A stretch of DNA of 64,000 nucleotides from Paramecium octaurelia. Its lineage: Eukaryota > Ciliophora > Oligohymenophorea > Peniculida > Parameciidae. This document shows, piece after piece, positions 37,894-50,372 of this stretch. The notes beneath the pieces were generated by a model that did not search any database, was not told the origin of the DNA, and saw only the letters and a program-made list of their open reading frames with translations. The stretch's first letter is position 1. Every line of letters begins with the position of its first letter. Location of the stretch: contig CAJJDP010000066.1 of assembly GCA_905182995.1 (NCBI GenBank), forward strand, positions 310,001-374,000. Direction: 5' to 3'. A program made the position numbers and the translations under genes.

Positions 37894-40245
37894 TCAAATT
37901 TATCCCATGTAATCCCAAAGGTTATCCTTGTCACTATATCCAGGAATGGCATATTCATATAAATTCGGAAGAAAGTTCTCTTGTGTGGTTTTGAAAGGAG
38001 GAAATATTTTATCAATTGTTAGCCTAAATGCGTCATCTAAATCTAAATCAAACGCTTACTTAGCATTCTAGGAATCAATTTTTATAGAAGTGGACTACTC
38101 TCTTCAATACAAGGATTAGTATTGATCTCAATTAACCAAATATGCCCATTTTTATCAACCATAAAATCGTACCCAAATATTTCAAACTAGAAATCCTTGC
38201 GATCTAAAAATTAAGGTACATATATCAACTGTCACGCAATTTAGAACTAGCACAATAAATCGTTTAGTGAATCAATTCCTTCATTCTAAGTACAATTCCA
38301 GCTGAAGTCACTTTAGTATTTCTCTATTAATTTAAATAATGCTGCAAATCTTAAAAGCTTAATTGATTTCCCAATTCGTATTTCCCATAGCCAGGATGAT
38401 TCTTTTATATAGCATTATTAGTCAAATGAATATACAAGGATTTTAGATTATTAACATCAAAATGTTCACTAGCTAAACGCAGATATCTATAATTATAATA
38501 GATTTGTTCTACCCTTCCTTAAAAAAATAGTATTTTGAAGTATGATCAATTAGTACCCAAACTCGAAAATCGAATTTTCGACCATTATACAAAAGAGGCG
38601 TTTCTAAATACTTTTGTAAAACTATAATGCGATCATTACAACCAGATTAATCAATTGTAAAACTTATCTAAGCCTAACCTGATTCTTTCTAAATGAACTA
38701 TATAGTTTACTTTCATTAGAGTCTGGATAAGTAATTGTAACTCCTCTTGCTCCTTTTGAGGAACTTTTAGTTTTTTAATTGGCACTTCTAATTTTACAGA
38801 ATTCCTCTACTTAATTTATAAACACCTTTAAATCAGAGAATAATTAGATCCCTCTTCCTCTATTAAGATCTGGTGGTTTCAATAGCCACACATTCTTTTA
38901 ATTGCCTTCTTTCTTTATTTAAATGAAATAATCCACAAATTTCTTTAGATCCCATTAAAGTGTCATTGAATCCAAATTTATTGAGAATGTTATTGGTACA
39001 AAATCATCCATATTCTTATTAATTCTTTAACAATGCATTTTTAGATTGTCATGTAATTTATTTTTGTTTGATATTTCATGGTGATGTTCCAAATGATTTA
39101 TGCAAACTTTCTTCTATGAAAGATTAGAGTAATTAAATCCCTTATTCGATTGTTTCCATATAAAATTCACACTACAATTAATTATCCATAACTTACTTAA
39201 AACTTGTCTATTATTCTGCAAACCAACCTCGTCCTTATAAGATCCTCCTAACCAATGCACCGTTATTTCCATTCTCACAAAAGAACTACCTGATTTTATA
39301 ATTATCATTACAACATATTATGTAGCAAACGTATTTTTCAAAAAAGCAGTTCTTGGTATTCTTTGCACTGAAGATTAAGGCCTTTTTCCTTCTGCTTAAC
39401 TGCTAAGTTTACGCTTTTCAATTGATTATTTCCTTTAGAATTAAGTGCTGTTGAACAAACCAATCTTAGTGAAACCTTCTGGAGTATGTTATCGAGGTTC
39501 CTTTGGACTGTACTTTAATTGAATAGGCTCCAATCTTTATTATTGTGCATCATACCTATTCTCTTTGAATTTCATTGCTTGCAAGAACATATGATTATTA
39601 TTTATATAAAATTATCACAAAAATATTCCTCACTAAACTACTTGTCTTGACTGTAAATATTCTTACAAGTACTTTTACTCATACATAGGATCCAAAACTA
39701 TATTAGGAATCTCCACATTCTTTCCAGGCGCCACTGTTTATGGATTGTAATTCCCATTAAAATACTCCAATTATCTGAACATCTTTTCATGCTGAATATA
39801 TGTTCTCAATCTTATATTTTCTGAATGTAAAAATGCATTTTCTTATTCCAATTGATCTTGTCTATTTCTTAACAATTGATTTTCTGCAGTTTTCTATTGG
39901 CATAGTTGATACAATGCTTGATTTTATGTTTCTGGTATATCATTTCTTTATTACACTAATAAAGAAGTTATGTGTTATCTCTCTTCACTAATCTATTGCA
40001 AATGATCCTTCACATTCAATCCTAAATTAACCTAATTAAATACTGAATTGCTGATTTAGCTTATTTTACAATTCTGAACATTCTAGTTCCTTTTATCGAT
40101 AAAGCTCCATTAAATTCTGATATTTTTAATTCATCTCTTATTATTCTAATGCATTGCTATCCACTAATGCAGTCAAAGTTTCCACCTCGTCTACAAGAAT
40201 TTATATTCTTTGCAATAATTTCTAAACTATGTCTTCTTGTGGCAT
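37894..40245 (-). CDS. Tubulin-tyrosine-ligase-like (TTLL) enzyme
   Basis: ATP-grasp ligase that adds amino acids (Glu or Gly) to tubulin tails. Visible TTL blocks, N to C: VNFIWKQSNKGF, INHLEHHHEISNKNKLHDN, DDFVPITFS, VWLLKPPDLNRGRGI, YIHLTNNAIQKN, FGYDFMVDKNGHIWLIEINTNPC (Mg-binding Glu/Asn). The N-terminal third is a coiled coil and linker. Several short introns interrupt it, including a 23-nt one before NDAFRLTID; I did not place all of them, so internal structure is approximate. Length near 750 residues suits TTLL3/TTLL10-type enzymes. Acts on ciliary and cortical microtubules. Confidence 0.82.
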
Positions 40246-41416
40246 GAATCTGTTAATTTAATTATTAAATAAATATTAATAATCACTATTATGTAATCTT
40301 ATATAATTTTAGTGTTTCTAATAACCTAAAACACTTCTTAAAATTATTAAAGGCAAGTGATTAACTTCAATAAAAAGGAACTTTCTTAGTAATAAATTTT
40401 ATTTAATTTTTAATCGTAATTAAAATAAATAAATTTATTTACTTACTAATAGCATTCTAAAATCAAAAACAAAAATCAAATGTTTCTTTGCTATATCATC
40501 TTATTTCAAAAATATAAATTTTAAATGGGCTACTATAATTACAAAACCTAGTTTATTATTCTATTTTATCAAAATTATAATGAAAAAGTAACAAAAAATT
40601 ATTCAAAAATTCATCCAAACAACATATCTATATTACAATTTAAAATTAATCTTGCTTACAATATTACTCTTTTAAATCTATAATTCTTTCATGAATAGGT
40701 TCCTATTAAATATCTTTTATAAGGATTATCATTTATATTGAAATATTAAACTAAAGTCACTTCATCAGGTCTTCAACACTATTAACTCTTAAATTATTTT
40801 AATTTCAATGGTATAATTTGGCATTTAACTGATATACTACTCTCGTCAACTCAAGGAGTTAAACTGCTAATTTGAGGATTTGGATAATAATTTCCATCAA
40901 AATCTCCCCTTATCAAATCATTCCGAATTTATAAACATATTTGTTTCCTCAAACGGTATTTAGAAAAAGAAAAGGTAATTTATAACTTGTTTCTTCCTTG
41001 ACTTTTCTATCTTTTTATTACGTTATTTTTCTATAATAATAAACAGCTATTATAAAATATGTGTAATCACAAAATAAATCTGACTGCTCTAAATTTATTG
41101 ATGTTAATTAATATAAAATAATATTTGGATTAATTTGTATCTAAAAATTCTATTATTTGGAGGAAAATTATAATCAAAAAATATCACACAAAATAGCAAC
41201 ACTGTTACTATTGAGTATTTCAATATTATAATCCTTAGTTAAGTAATTAGAATAGATTATTTAGATCATAGACAAGTTAATTATTTTTATTTTATGTCGA
41301 TCGTATTAAATAATTAGAACGATTGAATTGGCATTTATTGTCAAAGATTTATATGGTAGACACATGGAATTGAATAAATTTAATATTATTTTATCAAATA
41401 TTAATAATATTACTCC
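40246..41416. other. Long AT-rich intergenic region containing a gene relic
   Basis: 1.17 kb with no intact gene. A decayed minus-strand frame sits in the middle (listed separately). The remainder is A/T-rich with short homopolymer runs and no repeat longer than about 10 bp that I can see. Confidence 0.55.
40640..40960 (-). pseudogene. TGA-punctured coding relic
   Basis: A minus-strand frame reads like protein (GDFDGNYYPNPQISSLTP, VDESSISVKCQIIPLKLKQF, RPDEVTLVQYFNINDNPYKR) but is cut by TGA at 40918, 40851, 40773 and 40689 (forward positions of TCA). No introns fit. Its amino-acid make-up is far from random for such AT-rich DNA. The family is not recognised. Most likely a dead duplicate. 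Confidence 0.4.
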
Positions 41417-43584
41417 ATGAATTCTATGAATTTGGATTCAAAGGAATATTCAGTTGAGAAACATTGGAAATATATATATGTTGTGATACTCTTCTTCTCT
41501 TTATGTTCAGCTTCAGTCATACCTATAATTTACTTATACTCTCCAAAATGTAGACACCATCCAGCATAAATTGTTCTAATATTATGTAGGATCTCTTATA
41601 TTTTAGGTATATTGGAAATGATAACATGCTATTAATGGTTTTTAGATAGTGTTCATTTTGAAGAGTTGATTGAATTTTTGAACAAACTCATAGGTTACAA
41701 TAAAATAAGAGAATATTATTTATTTGGTTAAGGTGAGATATCTGATGAAACATTATGTTCAATAAATTAGAGTCTCATATTCTTTGGATTCTTAGCACAA
41801 CTAAACTATTATGCAATTCTAACATTAGATTTCATACTAACCTTAACGAAACCCTTCTGGAATACTAAAATGAAATTGCTTACATATAATTTAGGCGCAT
41901 GTTTAGTGACAATAACTATGTTTTGTTTTGTAACACATTCTCTTCAAGGAAATTGTCACGGAATTAATACTAGGAAAGTTTCTGAAGTCCTTAAAGTCTA
42001 GTTGCTGGTAATAACTATACTATTAGCGATATCATTTTATGTGGGTAAAAAGGATCTTAATAGAATGAATAAAATCAATATTGACGTTAAAGAAAACAGG
42101 AAGAAATTGTTTTACAATCATTTAGTATACTAATTCATTAACCAATTTAGTATTTATTTTTCACTCTGTTTATACTGTGGAGTTTGCCCTAATTAATTGC
42201 CTTATTAAGTAAATATGAAGCAGCACAAAAAATATTGAATAGAATCTATATAGCCATAATGTTATTGCATCGTATCACTATATTTTATAAAGCTAGCAAC
42301 CATTTTGTTATAGATTCGACTTCGAGAACCTTACTTTAGGAGTAGATTTTTACTTTTACTTGCAACAATATTTTGCAGAAGGAGGTGGAAAGAAAACAAA
42401 GAGTATAGTATATGGATGATATTATAGTAAAAATGTTGATGATAGCATAATGGAGTAATGTTAACTCCCACTTAACAAGCTAGTTTAAGTTTAAACTAAC
42501 CAAGAGACAGTTTCTAATATTTTAAGTTCAATTCTGAAAGTTGTGAGTTATGATGAGAGAATTACAGATTTACATCAACAGTGTAAATACAAGAGGTAAT
42601 TCAGATTTTCACCTGATAAGATGGATTAATTTTAAATTAATTAAGAATCTCCTTTATTAAATTCAATAGATTACTCATTTGAATTAACGTTGACATTTTA
42701 AATCTAAGAGTATGCTCCAGCAATATTTTAAGATATTAGAGTGAAAAATGGCATTACTTATGAATAATTTCAAAAATCATTACGACTAGATTATAATTAG
42801 GATCAAATCAAAAATACTTAAGAATCTCTAGGGAAAAGTGGATCATTCTTCTTCTATACTTATGATAATGCTTTTGTATTGAAGACAATTAAATAGTCAG
42901 AAATTAGGCTAATTTAAGAGAGTATGTTATTGTGTAAATTTTATAGTTTTGGAAGACTATTATAAATATATAGTTAACAATTAAACATTCCTGGCTAAAT
43001 TTTATGGAATGTTTTCAATTAGCATAGAAGGCTTCTCTTAGATTCATTTATTACTTATGGAAAACATATTTTAACAAATACCTGATCAAAGAGTGGTTTA
43101 TGATTTGAAAGGGAGTCTTGTGAATAGGAAATAAAGTGTCAAATGCAGTCAAGTTGTTGATCTTACTAGTTCTTATGCATAATATTTACCTTCACAAGGA
43201 GTTTTAAAGGATCAAAATTTCATTAAATCTACAGACATATTTATTGAGTTGAATTAATAAAATAGAGATGCTTTGTTTACAATTCTGAAGGAGGATATTG
43301 AATTCCTACTTAAAAACAATATCATGGACTATTCCTTGCTTATTGCTGTATGTAACTCTAAGATTTAAGACGAAAATCGCATATACTGTAATAGTATGAA
43401 ATGCTATTGCTTTGGTCTAATAGATTATACATAGCAGTTCACTCTAACAAAGAAATTAGAGTCCTTTTACAAGTTTTATCTTAAAAGAAAGGGTTAACAT
43501 ATTTCATGTGTTGATCCTTAATTTTATAGTTAAAGATTTATTTCATTCATTAATAGTATAATAGCTATTAATGATTTTGCATGA
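41417..43584 (+). CDS. Receptor-like 7TM protein fused to phosphatidylinositol-phosphate kinase (GPCR-PIPK)
   Basis: The N-terminal ~290 residues contain about seven hydrophobic segments (YVVILFFSLCSASVIPIIYL at the first, LFFTLFILWSLPQLIALL late). The C-terminal half is a PIP-kinase: VLKTIKQSEIRLIQES with the ATP-binding Lys, YDLKGSLVNR, LKDQNFI, MDYSLLIAV and GLIDYTQQF. A 26-nt intron at ~42133 (GTATACTA...ATTTAG) is clear and others lie in the linker and near 43020, not all placed. This fusion class is known from Dictyostelium RpkA and oomycetes and links a receptor-like module to PIP2 synthesis. Ligand unknown. Confidence 0.8.
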
Positions 43585-43638
43585 ATTATTAATTTTGTTT
43601 TTATATATATATATTTTAGGATTATCAATTTTCTTAAA

Positions 43639-44184
43639 ATGACAACCATTAATAAAGCTACTTTAGGAGGAGGATGTTTTTGGTGTATAGAAGCTGTATT
43701 CAAGAGAATTAAAGGAGTTAACGAAGTCTACTCAGGATATGCTGGAGGTGCAAATAAAAATACTGCTAATTATAAAGATGTATGTAAAGGAAATAGTGGA
43801 CATGCAGAGGTTGTATAAATCACTTACGATGAATCAAAACTTAAATATTATGATCTTCTAACTGTGTTTTTTAATTCTCATGATCCCACTACCTTAAATA
43901 GACAAGGCAATGATCAGGGACATTAATACAGATCAATTATTTTTTATCATAATGAACAATAAAGATTAATAGCAGTTGAGTTAATTAAGGAGCTAAGCAA
44001 ATCGTATAAAAACCCTATCGTTACAGAATTAGTCCAATTTTAGGATTTTTATAAAGCAGAGAATTACCATTAGGATTATTATGATAATAATAAAAATGAA
44101 GGATATTGCAAAGTGGTGATTAAACCAAAGTTAGAAAAAATAGTCAAATTATTCAAGGACAAACTAAAGGAGGGAATTAAATGA
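43639..44184 (+). CDS. msrA: Peptide methionine sulfoxide reductase A
   Basis: 181-residue intronless enzyme that reduces the S-form of methionine sulfoxide in proteins and free Met. The catalytic motif [10 protein letters not shown] sits at residues 10-19 with the nucleophilic Cys, followed by [35 protein letters not shown] and the C-terminal [12 protein letters not shown]. These are full-length family landmarks. No signal peptide, so cytosolic. The start is the only ATG upstream of the motif, 55 bp after the kinase stop. Confidence 0.95.
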
Positions 44185-44285
44185 CAATAATAATATGTCT
44201 GAATTTTAAGATATTAATTATAATTATAAGGTTCTATAAATTACTTAATATAACAAATAATAGCAAATAAAAATTTAGTGAACAT

Positions 44286-45327
44286 TCATTTCCAATAAGA
44301 TTAGATATCTACGACAATTAGAGTCATATTATCTTTTTTATAGTTAGTATTTTTGGAGGCTGCTTTGTCCAAGAGATATTATGCTAATTAATCTATTTCC
44401 TTTCTATTCCAATTTTCAATCAATTGTTTTAACTCATCGTTTTTAATAATCTAATTAAGTTTATAATCTTACATCCCAGAAACCATCAGATGCCAAAATC
44501 AAGTATTTATCTTTTTAATCTATTTGATGTATTTTGATTTCAGGTATGGCAATCAAACCAGCTTGTATATGTTTTTTATCTCCAAATGCTCTGGTTACTG
44601 CTAATTCTCCATTAATCCTTGGGATAGAACTAAAATTAGTAGATGAGAATACTGTCTGTCTAGAATAGTTGCCATTTGTTCCACACGTTTGAGTTCATCT
44701 TCTCTATTAAGTTTATGCTCAAGATTCAATTTCTTAATTTCACAATCCTCATTGATTAAAACGCAAGCAGAATCCCCCAAATTGACAATATAGAGATCTT
44801 TATGCCTATTTATAACACAAATTGCAGTAGAACCCCCTTGCAACTGGTTTTCTTATTGACAATCAAGGATGTATTGATTCATTTTCTCAAAACTATTTAT
44901 AATTGCCTTCTCCAAATTATCACTGAAATTGTTTTCCTCTTATAAGTATTTATGTAGATTATTTTCGAGAATAGTAGACACAGAATGACCGGCATGACCA
45001 TCATAGACTGCATAAAAGAATTATGCCTCTTTGTTTTGATTAAGATTGGGAATGGCAACAAACTTAAATTAAGAAGATTTAGTACTCTGTCTTCTTGATA
45101 CTTCCTACCACACTTAAGTTGAGCCACATCAGCAACTGTCTTTCCATTATGTGAAAATTGTAATGACTAATCTCTAACTATGAATAAATTGAATAATACA
45201 TGGGTTCATGGAAAAATATGTCTGTTTGTTACTTCCAACCATCAGAAGAGTGAGTGCTTTCAGGTTAAACATCAGCGATTGCAACATTTAACTACAACTT
45301 TGGCTTGGGTTTCTTTTGGTAATTCAT
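44286..45327 (-). CDS. PP2C-family Ser/Thr protein phosphatase
   Basis: Second PP2C in the window. Motifs: KYQEDR, AVYDGHAGHS, GGSTAICVI, YIVNLGDSACVL, RINGELAVTRAFGDK, LILASDGFWD and KDNMTLIVVDI with the metal-binding aspartates. Introns of 23, 23 and 22 nt are clear; one more near the N-terminus (length 2 mod 3) is needed between about 45170 and 45240 but I could not fix its ends, so the first ~50 residues are provisional. Sequence differs widely from the PP2C at 21426, so they are not recent duplicates. Confidence 0.85.
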
Positions 45328-45400
45328 AATAGTAATAAAAATTATTGTATTACATGATATAAACAAATTTGTAATGATTATATTTGATAAAATTTATATA

Positions 45401-46492
45401 TCAACTTTAACTTATTCTAACTTTTCTTTCGTGATTCTCATCTTCTACTTGGTTGAATCTATCCTCAACCATCTCCTCTAATTAACTGACTAATTGTAGT
45501 TCGTTTCTTCTGGCTTGAGTGGCAAAGTTATATTCATTCTAGAAGGTTGCACATAAAGCAGTTGCTTAATCCCAAAGTTATTAATTTCTTTAGAGTTTTC
45601 CTGAAGCAGTCTAGGCGATGGCAGAATTAGTTCCAATGCATTACACCAAATGGTCTAATTTATCTTATAATCTTTCAGCTTAGACATTAAGTCTGGCAAG
45701 AGTTTGGCCAATTCTTTCCTTTTGATCGTTGAAGGCAGCAATTGATTAAGCATTTGAATCAGCATATTCATTGTAGGCTTCATGAATATTTTATTTCAAA
45801 GTTTCTAACAATTGAGCAACTCTTTCAAGGGAAGTCTCGTCGAAATCCTTAGAGGATGCCAATTAAGCAAAGGCATAAAGGATTGGAGCAAATCTTGCAG
45901 TTTCCTTGATGCTGAATGATGTTTAGAGCATAACCTTTGAGACTCTGCTGATTTCAGCAAAACTTCCTGATCCACTATAGATAGCAGCCAAGATGTCTGA
46001 AGCTTCATCGATAGCATGAAGAGCGTCTTCATAATCTCTTCCTCTCTTCTTGAAGTAGCTTGCTTCTTATTCAGCAGCAGTCATGACCATATTCAAGTGC
46101 TTCTCTGCTGTGAATGTTTATTGTTAATTAACTTCTTATTAATTGGTGGCTCTGATTTTTGATGTTTAACAAACATTCAACTAAGCTGAGGAATCTCTAA
46201 GGATGTTCTTGGCATCTTAGACCTCCTTGCTTCTGAATTCATCCTCAGATTCACATTCTCTCACTTAAATTTAGTATATTTCATCATGATTCACTTATTC
46301 GAAATTTACTGAATCCCTGAAATCTCTCAAAACATTCAAGATGGCATCTAATGGAGCCTTAGTTTGAATCTTAGCTTCCACTTCAGCCATAACTGATGTA
46401 ATGGATCTCTTTTTGGAGTAATCAAACCTATTCTTGGATGCACCAGCAGAGGCAACACTCAGGAGTAAAACCACTAAAAGAACTGTTCTCAT
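45401..46492 (-). CDS. Trichocyst matrix protein
   Basis: 363 residues, intronless. A clear signal peptide opens the protein (RTVLLVVLLLSVASAG), followed by a propeptide-like stretch and two helical Glu/Ala/Gln-rich segments with few Cys (EDALHAIDEASDILAAIYSG, QTLARLNVQAERLQDKLDHL). This is the build of Paramecium trichocyst matrix proteins, which are stored as crystals in docked secretory granules and expand on exocytosis. Processing at internal sites is typical of the family. Calcium triggers the expansion; the acidic helices fit that. NSF earlier in the window serves the same exocytic step. Confidence 0.85.
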
Positions 46493-46682
46493 TAATAATA
46501 ATAATGCTTAAAACCTTTTTGCTATATCGTTTTTAAATCTGTTAAATCACTTATTCAAAAATCTACAACTTCTGTTAGTTTACTAAAATAGAATTGAACA
46601 TAATTTAAAAATCAATGGTTTGATTTTAATGAGAATTTATAATTGTTCAGCTATTAATTTTATCACTCCAAAATACAAGAAT

Positions 46683-46868
46683 TCAGACTTAGTAATCTCC
46701 CAAATCCATCAATTCAACTTATCTATTTGAATTATTCATCTGAACTACTAATTCCTTAAATTTTAATTACTGAATTATCTAGTATAGTTCTGATCCCTCA
46801 ATGCGCAAGGAAATCTCTTGATTCTCACTGTTAATTAGAAAAACTACAACATTATTAGGAAATCTGTA
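46683..46868 (-). CDS. Short ORF, possible exon of a small gene
   Basis: A minus-strand frame of about 60 codons reads FPNNVVVFLINSENQEISL then QQLKFKELVVQMNNSNRQVELMDLGDYQ and ends at TGA (forward 46683). It looks like protein, but no ATG begins it in frame and the upstream end meets a TGA at 46869. A missing 5' exon or a relic are both possible. Confidence 0.35.
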
Positions 46869-46937
46869 TCAATTGTAAAATTCATATATTATAAAGATTA
46901 CTTGAAATTATATATTGTAATATATTTATATTTTATT

Positions 46938-47344
46938 TCATCTTGTAAAAAGTTTCCCTTGCGAACTACTATTAATTAACTAAATTACTGTTTTCTGTAA
47001 AGCTGATATATTCCTGTTTAAGCCATGCAAAAATTACAAAGAACTAAATTATAAACTCTTGGTCTAATAATAAAGCACCATCTATTATATATATTTCTTA
47101 ATAGTCTATACCTTGTAAACAATAATCCAGTCAAGGTAATTACGCATTGCTACAGAGTGTTAACTTATTCAACTGGCTTGCGCATGTCTCCAATATTGGC
47201 AATAGAAATTCCCCATTTGGCTAATGGAGTCCAGAAAAAGATTGTGAAAGGACCTTTTTCGCTCATCATGAATTTCTTCATAAAAGCAGGCCAGAAATTC
47301 CATGCACAAATATATTGCTATAACTTTGGCACAATTCCAAACAT
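46938..47344 (-). CDS. Mitochondrial pyruvate carrier (MPC1-like)
   Basis: 118-residue inner-membrane protein. Family landmarks: FFWTPLAKWGISIANIGDM, a KPVEQ-type turn, QQCVITLTGLLFTRWCFIIRP and NLVLCNFCMAQTGIYQLYR, giving the usual three helices. Introns of 30 nt (GTATAGAC...ATAATAG, ~47080) and 20 nt (GTAATTTA...TAATAG, ~46975) restore 119 codons. MPC1 and MPC2 pair to import pyruvate for the TCA cycle; the partner is not in this window. Both the length and the motif order match MPC1 well. Confidence 0.9.
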
Positions 47345-49001
47345 ATGATTCAAATAAAAATATAAATACACTAAAAGTTTACTATGATATATATAATAAT
47401 TCATATTATTAATTTTTTACATATAACTTGATATATGTAATTTTACACTTTTTTAGACAAAGAAAATCAATAAACTCATTATAAAAAAGTAATTAATAAG
47501 ACAGACTCATTTGAATTGAAAGTACTTCACATTCTCAATGAATCTTACTCTGTAATTTAGAGGATATTTGAAGAAGATTTATAATTATTAGATTCTAATT
47601 TCACTATTCTTTGATATTTTAATACTAAAATGATTTTATAATTTTTAATTAAATTTTTTTCATCTTCATCATATATTAAATTTGCTTAAAATTACTAATT
47701 AATTTTTTGTCAATCATAATACTTTTTGTTTCCTTTTTTAGCCATTGTAATATAAATATGCTAAATTTTAGAATTGTTCTCTTATTAAATTAAGTTATTA
47801 TCCAAAACAAAATAATCAAATTAATAAGATTGTTTAGGCTACTATTAAGAATGTTGATAAGATTAAAATTTAACGAAATTAAGCTAAACATTAGCATGAT
47901 GCTATACATCTACAAATATTTTTGAACATTTTTATTTTTTCATTACATCAAGTTTTTCACAAATTCTTTTTCTTATAATCTCTTTGTACATTAGGTAGTT
48001 AACATCATTGACGTGAAACTTATTGAAATTTAATAAATATTATCTTTCCATTCCATTTATATAAAATTCATGAGGGTTTTATGAGTTTAATTTAATATAA
48101 TTAATAGTTTTAATTGAAGGTAAATAAAGTGTGATAATCAACATCAATATAAACATAGAATTTTTATCCATCAATAAGTTGTAGTTTTTTTCAGATCTCT
48201 TAATTCTTATTTTTTGTAATCTTTGTATATGATAATATTCATAGTATTCATAGTTTTTATGTATAAATATAGGTTAACTCTTTTCAAAAATCTTTAATCA
48301 CTAATTAATTGAGTTTAAATTAAATAGCATCAAAATGTACAACTCATTCACCTTTTTGTAAGTGTTTAAGACATTGTTATCTAAAAGTTGTCAGGCATTA
48401 TTGAAAATAATGACTTTTCTAGCATTACAACAATTAAGTAAAATTAGATGAAGAAAATGTAACTTAAATTTTTAAACATTAAATATGAAGTAATTTTAGT
48501 GCTGATAAATCGTTAAATGTGAAGAGAATTTAGATAGTTATGTTTATGAATCAGCATTCATAAAATCTAGAGGTTATTTTGAGGATTTGAAATAATTTTA
48601 TTAATTAATGATCTGAAATAAAGTGTCTGAAATAATAGGAAAATAATGGAAATATTATAATTACAATAATACTTTTGGTTGCTTATTAATCTGTTGTACA
48701 AATTTGGCGAATTCAAATAAGCCTTTGTAAAGGTTTTATTTAGTAATAACGAAACTAAGATTTTAATTTAATCACATATATAGGAAGGCAACAAATCTTT
48801 TATTTTTAATTAACAATCAAAATATCAATTTATAATGTGAAAAACATGAATTCTTACAACAAAATTGATTCTTCTATCCAACATTATGCTAATTTAATGA
48901 TGGGGGTACCTTTAGTTATGCAGTTTAAGGGAATCCTTTCGAATGCTTAAATGAATATATTTTTTTTAAGTTTTCTTTTTTTTTTACTCTTCAAAATAGG
49001 A
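47345..49001. other. Long AT-rich region, mostly empty, with a relic near its end
   Basis: No intact gene found on either strand in the first 1 kb. The region is over 75% A/T by eye. A short plus-strand ORF starting at 48846 (MNSYNKIDSS...) ends in poly-T-rich sequence without recognisable features and may be leader sequence of the kinase gene. Confidence 0.5.
48390..48838 (+). pseudogene. Fragments of a decayed gene
   Basis: Three plus-strand pieces look coding but lie in different frames with TGA between them: ENLDSYVYESAFIKSRGYFEDL around 48520-48590, then YFWLLINLLYKFGEFKQAFVKVLFSNNETKIL-type text from about 48670 to a TGA at 48837. Gaps are not explained by short introns. Family not identified. 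Confidence 0.35.
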
Positions 49002-50372
49002 ATGAAACAATACTCTTGCTCAGCCTTATATATTGGTGTTGATGGCGAAAGTCAACAAGTAACCATTATCTCAAATTCTGGCTCTTTGTTAATAAAAGTA
49101 AGCATTTTATTGAAAATTTAAAAGACTGTTCCAAATGACTAATAGATGGTGTATTTGCCAGCTGGTTCAATGGACACAATACTGTACTTTGGTAAAGAAA
49201 TCACTGAAAGTATATTTATCGTATATTCGTAGATCAAGAGATGTATACACTGGACCTGGAGAATCCTGAAACACAAATTAAAGTGTCTTTTCTGTTGAGT
49301 TAAAAGGATAGTTAAGAACTTTAAAACCAATTGAGAGGAAAGCAAGTGTTCTATCGTTCTTCAAATCCTCGAATATTGGCTTAAATAGCCCCAGGAATCT
49401 GTAAAATAAGATACTTATATTAGAACTGATTCAAACACAAGACAAAGTAATGATCGAAAAAATAGCCACCTTCCCAAAAACTATGCAAGATGCTGCCTCT
49501 ATTAGCCGACTTGTAAGAAATTTTATATAATTGTAAGGGTTAATTGAAGCAAGAAGCTGATATCCTCTCCCTATTGAAAGAGCATGAACATTAAAATATA
49601 ATTAAATTGGAAGAAATCGTGACCGACAATGAATATGTGTCTATCATTTTGGAGAATTGCTAAGGAGGAGATCTCTTAAAATTACTGAATAAGAAAACTA
49701 ATAAAATAGATATTCCTCTGGTTATGGTAAACTTACTTTAAGGTACTCAATTGTCCTAATAATTAACTAGGTTTAAAACACCTTCATGATCTAAACATCG
49801 TCCATCGAGATATCAAGCTTCAGAACATATTGTTTTTAGATACCTAAGATGGCAATACTTTAAAAATTGCTGATTTCGGTCTTTCCTGCTTGAAATAATA
49901 AATTCCGTATTACAACCCAAGGTATGAATATATCTAAAATTTTAATAGATGTGGAACTCCTGGATACACTGCTCCAGAAGTATTTGCTCAATAATGCATA
50001 TATGACGAAAAAGTAGACATCTATAGTGCTGGAATCATTTTATATAATATGTACATATTCTAATTATATATTTTTAGGCTAACTCTTAAAAACCCTTTCG
50101 GTAATTCAAAAAACATGCAAGACATAATCAAAAGAAATATAAGTGGACTCTACGATGAAAATCACTTGGCAAGTGTGAAAATAAACAACCCGCTCGGATA
50201 TGATCTACTTATTAGGATGCTTTAGAAGGATGCTCGTAACCGTCCTAGTGCTAGAGAATGTTTGGCACATCCCTTCTTAAATTAAGAAAATATAGTAATT
50301 GAGGATGATGAAAATTCGATAAAAAATCAAGCTTAGAAGGGAATTCAAACAACAAAACGAGTAAAGATTTGA
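49002..50372 (+). CDS. Ser/Thr protein kinase with an unusual N-lobe
   Basis: 396 residues after seven introns (27, 23, 23, 25, 28, 27, 27 nt); spliced length exactly 397 codons. Residues ~1-130 form a beta-rich, PH-like region (ALYIGVDGESQQVTIIS, MVYLPAGSMDTILYFGK). The kinase C-lobe is canonical: LKHLHDLNIVHRDIKLQN, IADFGLSCL, CGTPGYTAPEVF, VDIYSAGIILYNM, RPSARECLAHPFL. The N-lobe is not: no clear GxGxxG loop, and the VAxK-like strand reads DKVMIEKI, so the ATP-anchoring Lys is uncertain. ULK/CDPK-like by its C-lobe; activity is not assured. Confidence 0.85.

Noticed and set aside
45401-46492. An intron in the trichocyst protein gene
   Set aside because: A first count suggested one, but rechecking positions showed a single frame of exactly 364 codons.
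47157-47348. 63-codon plus-strand ORF
   Set aside because: Antisense of the mitochondrial pyruvate carrier, whose motifs and introns are clear on the minus strand.
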